Made by a program: the position numbers and the translations under genes
Assembly: GCA_913044255.1 (NCBI GenBank)
Contig: CAJWOI010000230.1
Coordinates: 1-5,090 of the forward strand
Origin: an uncultured Alphaproteobacteria bacterium
Lineage (GTDB): Bacteria; Pseudomonadota; Alphaproteobacteria; UBA7887
Length of the DNA: 5,090 nucleotides
Direction: 5' to 3'
In this document: positions 1 through 5,090 of the stretch, in pieces
Layout: every line of letters starts with the position of its first letter
How positions within the stretch are numbered: the first letter of the stretch is position 1
Notes under the pieces: generated by a model
What the model saw: the letters and a program-made list of their open reading frames with translations, nothing else
Databases searched by the model: none
What the model was told of the DNA's origin: nothing

Positions 1-210
1 TGACTTTATAAAGATGGAGCAGTGGACGCAATGGCATAGTGTTTATCAGAAATAGTGTGTATCTGGCCACGAAAACTGATCATATAATAAAAAAGACAGT
101 TCGAATCATTGGCAAAGAAGATAAGAGCCTGTCTAAATCCCGAACCTGATGCGAACTAGAGGGTAGCTTTAATTCTACTTATACTTCCTCGGCCTCGATT
201 TAAAAGAAAC
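1..210. other. Flanking DNA without a supportable gene
   Basis: This stretch lies beyond the terminator of the receptor gene. No convincing coding region is visible on either strand. One plus-strand frame is open from position 2 to a TAG at 53-55 (17 codons). It could be the last residues of a gene entering from the left, but it is far too short to judge. The rest is AT-rich and lacks a clear promoter or strong hairpin. Confidence 0.4.
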
Positions 211-243
211 AAAAAAGCCGCCAGCACTAGCTGACGGCTTTTT
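211..243 (-). terminator. Rho-independent terminator of the TonB-dependent receptor gene
   Basis: Two nine-base arms (217-225 and 230-238) enclose the four-base loop 226-229. Read as minus-strand RNA, the arms are GCCGUCAGC and GCUGGCGGC, nine pairs including one U-G wobble, followed by six U. Read as plus-strand RNA, the same position is a C/A mismatch, so the hairpin is best formed by transcripts from the receptor gene. It begins about 32 bases after the receptor stop codon. The opposite flank also has a T run (239-243), so weaker termination of plus-strand transcripts is possible. Confidence 0.9.
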
Positions 244-270
244 CGTGGTCAGTTCTCGTTCTGGATCAGC

Positions 271-3200
271 TTAGAGGTCGTAGTTCACTCGTAAATAAAA
301 TACCCGACCAAGTACACTCTGTAACTGCGTGATTGCACCGGCGATCATGCCAGTTTTCTGTGCCTCGCGGTCGAATACATTACGGGCACCAAAGCTTAAC
401 GTTGCAGTACCATCCAAGTAAGGCAGATCCAGGTCCCGGTAGGTGTAGTACATATCCATCTGTGTCCAGGCATCTATCTCGGTGTTGGACCTGTAATTGT
501 GTTGAGGTCGAAGGTATTGCTGAAAGCTGAACTGGTTAGCATCAAAAACCATCGTATCTATGTAGCGCGTTGTGGCGCTCACACTGTGATTGCCACGGGT
601 CCAACCCAAATTCACATTGGCTCGCCACTCGGGAATGTTTGGCACCGCGCCGAAGGAGTTGTTTTGCTGGCCCTTTGCTTCACGCACCGGCGTAAGTATG
701 GACTCCTGCCACTCATAGCTATCAAAATAGGTGGCTTGAACACGTACGCGAAAATCACCCCAATCACCCACGTTGAAACCCAGCCAGTCCCCCACGCCGC
801 TTAAACCTATGTCATCTAAGGTAAAGGCATAATTCACCTGTAAATCCGCGGCCTTTATATCCATAGTCGCTGCATTGGTATTGCTGCGGTTGATTCGCGT
901 AGTGGTTTGAATATCCTGGGGATCACGTTCAATACGGCTGTCAGATAGGGGATTATTAACCCATGCCACCAGCTGGTCCAGCGATGGATATGGTTGTGCG
1001 TCGGTGGCTACAAAGCCCGTGAAATCCTGAAATTTCTTAAAATCCGCTCTGAGGATATCTTGCGTCGTGGTATTGACAATCCGATCTTCGAAGTCGGTTT
1101 CACTCCAGGAAAAATGGATATCCAATCCGTCTATCGGCGTCAAATCAAAACCCAGTGACCAGGAATCCGCAGTCTCCACTCTCAAATCCGGGTTACCGCC
1201 CGCACATGAGGTGATAAAGCCCGAGAACGTCGTAAACAAATCATCCACGTTGCTCAGGCTACAGTTTTCCAACCCGTTGAGTTGGTTCAGGGTTGGCACA
1301 ATGAAGGCCTCTCCCCAGGTACCACGCAGGGCAAGCCAGTCGAGGGGCGTGTAGATAAAGCCGTATTTTTTGACAACATCATCTTGACCTGTGCTGAAGT
1401 CTTCATCACGAACCGAGGCGCTAATTTCAAGATTGGAAAGTAGCGGAAACGCAAATTCTGCAAAAAATGAGTCACTGTCTCGAGTATGCTTTGATGGAAA
1501 AGCTGCAGTGCTGTTCAGCCGGTCGTTAATCTGCTCGTTATGTGGTGGCACGTTTTCATCTTCTTCATCACGACGTTGATAGCCGAAAGCTGCACCGATT
1601 GGGCCTCCGGGTAACTCAAAACCACCCGGGCTAATTGTGCCGTTGAGGACAAAGTCAAAGGTCCACAGTCTGTCCCAACTGTCCTGACGATCCCCATTAT
1701 AAACTGCATCTGCCACTGCCTGTGAATTGCGGAAAGGGGAATCATCCTCAGTCCCGAATGGGTTAAAACAGGATATTGCATCGGTGATCACGTCACAATT
1801 GAGGCCCTGCTCGACCGCGCTGAAACTAAAGGACTGACGGTACGCGGAGACGTAGTTTCTCCATGAATGCATAAAAGTTGAAGATCCCTCCCAGCCGTCG
1901 AGATAAGGCACGGTAAAATCGGCCGTAAATGCTGCGCGGTAGTCACGTGTGTCATAATCGGACCAGTTGAGGTTATCACTTTTAAATGCCTGCGGAAACG
2001 TGTTGGCCAGTCCGAACGGCAGCCAGTTACTGGCGAAAGCCATGTCTTCGTTAAAAGGCACGCCTCCCATTGGATCGTTTGTTATATCAGCAAACTGATT
2101 GGTGGCCAGCAATACTGTGCCGGCGGCGTCGCGCTGAGGCAGTCGCTTACCGTAGGCGTCGGTGATGAAAGCGCCATTCATGTCCAGTGCCGGCACCGCA
2201 AACAAATCGCGACCATCGCCGCTTTGGGCTCGAAAGGGATTACCTGGCAGTTCACCGCGAATATCCGATAAATCTTCATTACGTGTGCCGGGATTTCCTT
2301 GATTGTTGCGCGCTTCAACAACCGAGCGATTCCAAAGGAACTGTGCGTTCAAAGTCAGGTCCTCACTCGCTTCCCAGTTGAGATTGGCGTAGAGGTTGCG
2401 CTGGGACTTTTTATTTAAGTAATCCCGGGTGTCAGCGAAGGGAAACCAGCAACGTCCTAGGGCAAGGGTTCCAAATTTATTGCCACCCTGCACCATAGGA
2501 TCCGTAACCGGATCCGTACCACAGATTGGCTCTGGAGTTCTTGTGGTAGTGCCGTCCAATACACCGTTCTCGTCCCGATTCGGTACATTCCAACTGGTTG
2601 GATTGCCGCCAGAATTATCGGTCAAACCGGCCAGGGCCAACTTGGGGCGATCAGTCCACTTCAGCGTACCGTTATGCCTGTAAGCTCCTGCAACAACGAA
2701 GTCGACATCGCCCCATGTATCACCGAAGAGAAAGGAAGTGGTTTGATCTCGAAAATCCCCTTCGTCGTCTTCTTCGTTAAAATGCTCTAATTTTAAGCCG
2801 TCATAGGACTTGTAGGGCAGAAAATTGACAACCCCGGCCACGGCATCGGTGCCGTACAGTGCGGCGGCACCATCGGTCACGATGTCCATTCGCTGAATGG
2901 CAATATTCGGCACCAGGGTTTGAACATTGGAGTTAGTGGTGCGCAAGCCATCTATCAATTGCAATGTTGCCCGGCCACCGAGCCCGCGAATATTAAAGTA
3001 ACCAGAATTAGCACTGCCACCACTGGCTTGAATTCCAGTGGTAACACCGGTGCCGGCGTTAAACGTCATATTCTGCACGATCTGGTTCATATTCAGCGTG
3101 CCCTGATCGGTTATATCCTCAGCGGTGATCTGAATAATGGGTGAGGCGGTGAGAAAGCCCTCACTGCGCCGAATGAAGGAGCCGGTGACAATTACTTCTT

Positions 3201-3312
3201 CGACTTGATCCTGTTGAGCTGACACGTAAAAGGGTGTGCTCATCAGGCCTAGAGTTATGCTGGTGTAGAGTATTGTTCGTTTAAACTTATTGGTTTTGTA
3301 GTGGGCAGCCAT
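271..3312 (-). CDS. TonB-dependent outer-membrane receptor, ligand unknown
   Basis: Complete 1013-residue TonB-dependent receptor, expected to import a scarce or bulky ligand across the outer membrane using TonB-ExbBD energy. Seen in the sequence: a signal peptide with basic n-region (K9, K11, R12), hydrophobic core and a likely cleavage after VSA (residue 32); then EEVIVTGS at 38-45, the TonB-box-like segment common in proteobacterial receptors. The plug domain covers about 50-170, with FNIRGLG (106-112) and DGAAALYGTDAVAGVVNF (147-164), both classic plug motifs. The rest is the beta-barrel, ending in GARNVFDREA (975-984) and a final strand finishing in VNYDL. Exactly six cysteines occur, in three close pairs (264/288, 506/515, 684/703), probably loop disulfides. 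An acidic run lies at 180-189. The last residue is Leu rather than the usual Phe or Trp. The length is typical of large receptors of this class. The ATG at 3312 is supported by a Shine-Dalgarno site. Substrate cannot be assigned: iron chelate, copper complex, glycan or lipid ligands all remain possible. Confidence 0.96.
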   Translation of the reverse strand: MAAHYKTNKFKRTILYTSITLGLMSTPFYVSAQQDQVEEVIVTGSFIRRSEGFLTASPIIQITAEDITDQGTLNMNQIVQNMTFNAGTGVTTGIQASGGSANSGYFNIRGLGGRATLQLIDGLRTTNSNVQTLVPNIAIQRMDIVTDGAAALYGTDAVAGVVNFLPYKSYDGLKLEHFNEEDDEGDFRDQTTSFLFGDTWGDVDFVVAGAYRHNGTLKWTDRPKLALAGLTDNSGGNPTSWNVPNRDENGVLDGTTTRTPEPICGTDPVTDPMVQGGNKFGTLALGRCWFPFADTRDYLNKKSQRNLYANLNWEASEDLTLNAQFLWNRSVVEARNNQGNPGTRNEDLSDIRGELPGNPFRAQSGDGRDLFAVPALDMNGAFITDAYGKRLPQRDAAGTVLLATNQFADITNDPMGGVPFNEDMAFASNWLPFGLANTFPQAFKSDNLNWSDYDTRDYRAAFTADFTVPYLDGWEGSSTFMHSWRNYVSAYRQSFSFSAVEQGLNCDVITDAISCFNPFGTEDDSPFRNSQAVADAVYNGDRQDSWDRLWTFDFVLNGTISPGGFELPGGPIGAAFGYQRRDEEDENVPPHNEQINDRLNSTAAFPSKHTRDSDSFFAEFAFPLLSNLEISASVRDEDFSTGQDDVVKKYGFIYTPLDWLALRGTWGEAFIVPTLNQLNGLENCSLSNVDDLFTTFSGFITSCAGGNPDLRVETADSWSLGFDLTPIDGLDIHFSWSETDFEDRIVNTTTQDILRADFKKFQDFTGFVATDAQPYPSLDQLVAWVNNPLSDSRIERDPQDIQTTTRINRSNTNAATMDIKAADLQVNYAFTLDDIGLSGVGDWLGFNVGDWGDFRVRVQATYFDSYEWQESILTPVREAKGQQNNSFGAVPNIPEWRANVNLGWTRGNHSVSATTRYIDTMVFDANQFSFQQYLRPQHNYRSNTEIDAWTQMDMYYTYRDLDLPYLDGTATLSFGARNVFDREAQKTGMIAGAITQLQSVLGRVFYLRVNYDL

Positions 3313-3319
3313 TCTACTT

Positions 3320-3324
3320 TCTCC
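3320..3324 (-). promoter_or_regulatory. Ribosome-binding site of the TonB-dependent receptor
   Basis: GGAGA on the minus strand stands seven bases before the ATG at 3312-3310. This is good spacing and fixes the start in front of a standard signal peptide. Confidence 0.8.
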
Positions 3325-3330
3325 GCTAGT

Positions 3331-3420
3331 CTATAGTTTTTTGTAGTTCGATTTCCTTTTCAACACGATATTTTTCCACTCTCTCCCCCTGGTTATAAAA
3401 TGGAAGGCGGTCAATAGCAT
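3331..3420 (-). CDS. Possible 29-residue leader peptide upstream of the receptor
   Basis: A short minus-strand frame runs from ATG (3420-3418) to TAG (3333-3331), ending 18 bases before the receptor ATG. Its own Shine-Dalgarno sequence, GGAGA at 3433-3429, sits eight bases before the ATG, as good as that of the receptor. The peptide starts with a hydrophobic stretch (MLLTAFHFI) and ends strongly basic (Lys/Arg at 21-23 and 27-28). An alternative in-frame ATG at 3435 would give 34 residues but lacks a good ribosome-binding site. No known family is recognised. It could be a translated leader coupling translation to the receptor, a small protein, or chance. The position and ribosome-binding site are the only support. 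Confidence 0.35.
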   Translation of the reverse strand: MLLTAFHFITRGREWKNIVLKRKSNYKKL

Positions 3421-3572
3421 AAAAGCTATCTCCATCCAAGTCTATACTTTCTTATGCTTAAAATATAACCTTGCTTGCTCCAAAAGACCTTAGAAATCTC
3501 ACTAATTTCCACGGCATTGACCATTGTTACGGTTCATTTGTTCTCTGGCCAGCCATTCTTCAGTCATTTTCA

Positions 3573-3654
3573 ATTACAGGCCACAACCTGTCCCGCCGCC
3601 TTTTGCTGTGCATGGATGCGCAGGAGCGACCCTAGTAGCAACTCGGCCTGTAAT
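3573..3654. repeat. GC-rich island bounded by a 10-bp perfect inverted repeat
   Basis: ATTACAGGCC (3573-3582) and GGCCTGTAAT (3645-3654) are exact reverse complements, 62 bases apart. The interior is GC-rich: 44 of 70 bases at 3581-3650, against roughly 30-35 percent in sampled flanking segments. An inner hairpin can form with CTGTGC (3606-3611) pairing to GCGCAG (3618-3623), one pair being a G-U wobble. A competing hairpin, ACAGG (3576-3580) with CCTGT (3587-3591), overlaps the left outer arm. This may be a structured RNA, a small dispersed repeat, or a remnant of a lost gene. No family is recognised. Confidence 0.5.
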
Positions 3655-3810
3655 CCATTTTGGACCGATAAATTTAACCCACGAGCAGTGGATGAACACA
3701 ACTTTCCCTTGATCATCATTTAAAGAAACACTGACGGTTTTTTTAGTTGCGAGACGAAGTTAAACATCTGTACTTCACACTAGTCTCCCGTTTATTGAGA
3801 TTTGCACTGG

Positions 3811-3835
3811 TGAAATTCAAAATTTTCGAATTTCA
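3811..3835. repeat. AT-rich 8-bp inverted repeat, possible operator
   Basis: TGAAATTC (3811-3818) and GAATTTCA (3828-3835) are perfect reverse complements around a nine-base centre that itself contains AAAATTTT. The compact symmetric form suits a dimeric regulator site. There is no T-run directly after it on the plus strand, so a terminator is unlikely. In AT-rich DNA such palindromes also arise by chance. Confidence 0.4.
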
Positions 3836-3952
3836 TAGGAGGATTTCCTTGTTATCCAGCTGATAAGTGTAGTTAACAACGAATAGTCTAGATTAATGTA
3901 ACTAGATGTTATAAAAAGAAAAATTGGAAAGCTCTGTTGAAAATAGTGAGCA

Positions 3953-3985
3953 AATTATGACATTTTTTTGAAAACTGTCATAATT
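3953..3985. promoter_or_regulatory. Perfect 10-bp palindrome forming matched divergent promoter-like elements
   Basis: AATTATGACA (3953-3962) and TGTCATAATT (3976-3985) are exact reverse complements around a 13-base centre. On the plus strand this gives a -35-like ATGACA (3957-3962), a 16-base spacer and a -10-like CATAAT (3979-3984), each one mismatch from the sigma70 consensus. By symmetry the minus strand carries the identical pair: ATGACA at 3981-3976 and CATAAT at 3959-3954. Plus transcripts would start near 3991, about 247 bases before the cytochrome gene; minus transcripts would start near 3947, about 630 bases before the receptor. It could equally be the operator of a dimeric regulator. 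The symmetry is certain; its use as a promoter is inferred. Confidence 0.5.
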
Positions 3986-4143
3986 ACAAATTCCAGATTT
4001 TGATATTTTGGCACTGCTCTCGCTGAATTAGCTGTGGAAATTAACCAGTATGCTGTCGGATTTGAAGTATCGATTAGCGATTTTTAAAATTTTCCCTAAT
4101 TGGTTCGAAATTCGGAAGACAGAGTGGAAATTCTTTGATCAAA

Positions 4144-4173
4144 TCGTCACTCAACCAGCTGATTAATGATAAT
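4144..4173 (+). promoter_or_regulatory. Candidate proximal sigma70 promoter for the cytochrome gene
   Basis: TCGTCA (4144-4149, four of six matches to the -35 consensus) is followed after 18 bases by GATAAT (4168-4173, five of six to the -10 consensus). A start near 4180 would leave a leader of about 58 bases, more usual than the leader from the distal palindrome. The -35 element is weak, so an activator may be needed. A CCAGCTGAT motif lies in the spacer and is repeated at 3856. Confidence 0.35.
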
Positions 4174-4225
4174 CTGCTTGGACTGGCGTCTCTACTTTAT
4201 TTAACAACACGAAGATTTTGAAATC

Positions 4226-4230
4226 GAGGA
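4226..4230 (+). promoter_or_regulatory. Ribosome-binding site of the cytochrome c gene
   Basis: GAGGA lies seven bases upstream of the ATG at 4238. It supports this start, which also places a signal peptide at the N-terminus. Confidence 0.75.
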
Positions 4231-4237
4231 CTAAGAA

Positions 4238-5090
4238 ATGAAATCCACTTGCTTTGGAATACAACGAGCCATATCGGCTATTGCCTACCCGATAGTGCTG
4301 CTATCTCTTTTAGGGCTGTCCGCCGCCACCATGGCCCAGCAAGTAACCTTTCATCAGGACATAGAGCCGATTCTGCAGCGTAGCTGCCAGTACTGTCACC
4401 GCCCAGGCGGTGCTGCTCCCATGCAACTGATAACCTACGAGGAAGTAGCGCCCTTTGCCGGCTTGATCGAATATAAAACCGGCCTCAGAGATCGTATGGG
4501 TGCCATGCCTCCCTGGTATGCAGAGAAGGACATCGGTATCCAGCATTACAAGAGTGATAATTCCCTAACTGACGAGGAGATATTCGCTATTTCTGCCTGG
4601 GCGCGCACTGGAGCTGCCAGGGGCGATCCTGCCGATGCACCAGAGCCGCTGGTATTCGATGACAGCATCAAGTGGTCTTTGGGCGAACCCGATCTCATCT
4701 TTCGAACTGAAGATTATATGAAGCCGGCGGGCACCCCTGACTGGTGGGGCGATTTACCCCAGGTTCCGGTTGGGCTGGATGAGGACCGCTATGTCAAGTC
4801 GGTGGAAATTGTTGAAACCAACGATGTTCCACGTACCGGCACCGGTCGCGATACCGTGGGTGGCCTGTGGATATTTCACCACGTGATCTGGAGAACAGAA
4901 GTTGTAGACGAAAATGGCGAGGTAGTAGCAGGCACCCGAGCGGGTTGGCCAGTGCATGAAGTGGGTCGTAACCCGGATATTTTTGACCCTGAAAACGGGC
5001 GTTTGCTGAGGGCTGGTTCGGTTTTCATGACCGACTCGGCGCACATGCATTCCACTGGCTTGGATACTACGGGGTATCTGGAAATTGGTT
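4238..5090 (+). CDS. Secreted cytochrome c / copper type II monooxygenase-like protein (3' end beyond window)
   Basis: The first 284 codons of a gene that leaves the window. Seen: an export signal (K2, R10, hydrophobic 11-30) with likely cleavage after A33; a cytochrome c domain at about 36-130 with the heme site CQYCH (50-54) followed by RPGGAAPM, and the probable distal ligand M90 in MPPW (90-93). A linker leads to a second domain from about 150, with IFHHVIW (H214, H215) and AHMHSTG (H269, H271). This order matches bacterial proteins in which a c-type heme domain precedes a domain related to peptidylglycine hydroxylating and dopamine beta-monooxygenases. By that comparison, H214/H215 and H269 or H271 would form the first copper site (CuH); the second site (CuM) would lie beyond the edge. 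It should act in the periplasm, with heme as a possible electron donor to copper. The substrate is unknown and hydroxylase activity is not proven for this family. The reading frame is intact; the truncation is only the window edge. It is transcribed divergently from the receptor gene. Confidence 0.85.
   Translation, partial: MKSTCFGIQRAISAIAYPIVLLSLLGLSAATMAQQVTFHQDIEPILQRSCQYCHRPGGAAPMQLITYEEVAPFAGLIEYKTGLRDRMGAMPPWYAEKDIGIQHYKSDNSLTDEEIFAISAWARTGAARGDPADAPEPLVFDDSIKWSLGEPDLIFRTEDYMKPAGTPDWWGDLPQVPVGLDEDRYVKSVEIVETNDVPRTGTGRDTVGGLWIFHHVIWRTEVVDENGEVVAGTRAGWPVHEVGRNPDIFDPENGRLLRAGSVFMTDSAHMHSTGLDTTGYLEIG

Larger units (their letters stand above)
3421..4237. other. 817-bp intergenic control region between divergent genes
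   Basis: AT-rich DNA separating the receptor side from the plus-strand cytochrome gene. Two overlapping plus-strand frames (from 3475 and 3524) and a 49-codon minus-strand frame (3719-3570) are open here, but the first two need TTG starts, none has a good ribosome-binding site and none resembles a known protein, so I do not call them genes. The region contains the inverted repeats and candidate promoters listed separately. Minor direct repeats are GTGGAAATT at 4034 and 4124, and CCAGCTGAT at 3856 and 4155. I found no clear promoter immediately upstream of the receptor or leader ORF; only weak minus-strand TATATT and TATAGA boxes, without matching -35 sites, lie between 3440 and 3470. Confidence 0.7.

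Noticed and set aside
99..107. GTTCGAATC, resembling a tRNA T-loop
   Set aside because: The flanking five-base arms do not pair and no acceptor, D or anticodon arms can be found around it.
333..2780. Several plus-strand and alternative minus-strand frames of 60-101 codons within the receptor gene
   Set aside because: They overlap a well-supported 1013-residue receptor and show no domain, signal peptide or ribosome-binding site.
3570..3719. 49-codon minus-strand frame across the GC-rich island
   Set aside because: It lacks a Shine-Dalgarno sequence and follows the inverted-repeat arms, so the frame is probably a by-product of the repeat. It is kept only as an alternative within the island finding.
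3475..3723. 82-codon plus-strand frame, and a 62-codon overlapping one from 3524
   Set aside because: Both need TTG starts without a ribosome-binding site and overlap each other across the structured island. Neither resembles a known protein.
3724..3750. T-run after AAACACTGACGG as a possible terminator
   Set aside because: Only a four-base A/T-rich stem can form before the T-run, too weak to call an intrinsic terminator.
4310..5050. Minus-strand frames (78 and 98 codons) opposite the cytochrome gene
   Set aside because: They are antisense shadows of a gene with clear heme and copper motifs in the plus strand.

Overview
The window looks like chromosomal DNA from a Gram-negative bacterium, most probably a marine or aquatic gammaproteobacterium. 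This is inferred from a TonB-dependent outer-membrane receptor with an EEVIVTGS-type N-terminus, an exported c-type cytochrome, moderate GC content and AT-rich intergenic DNA. No single lineage can be fixed from the sequence alone.

Layout: positions 1-210 carry no supportable gene. A rho-independent terminator (211-243) closes a complete minus-strand gene for a 1013-residue TonB-dependent receptor (271-3312). A possible 29-codon leader ORF with its own ribosome-binding site lies just upstream of the receptor (3331-3420, minus). An 817-bp non-coding stretch follows (3421-4237). It holds a GC-rich structured island (3573-3654), an AT-rich palindrome (3811-3835) and a perfect 10-bp inverted repeat (3953-3985) that reads as the same sigma70-like promoter on both strands. 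A second candidate promoter lies at 4144-4173. The divergent plus-strand gene at 4238 runs off the right edge. It encodes a secreted protein with an N-terminal cytochrome c domain joined to the start of a copper type II monooxygenase-like (PHM-like) domain.

The two main genes are divergent and share one intergenic control region, so they may be co-regulated. The receptor would import an unidentified ligand across the outer membrane. The divergent enzyme would act in the periplasm, with the heme c plausibly feeding electrons to the copper centre. A functional link between import and oxidation (or copper handling) is inference only. No mobile element, CRISPR array, tRNA or rRNA was found.
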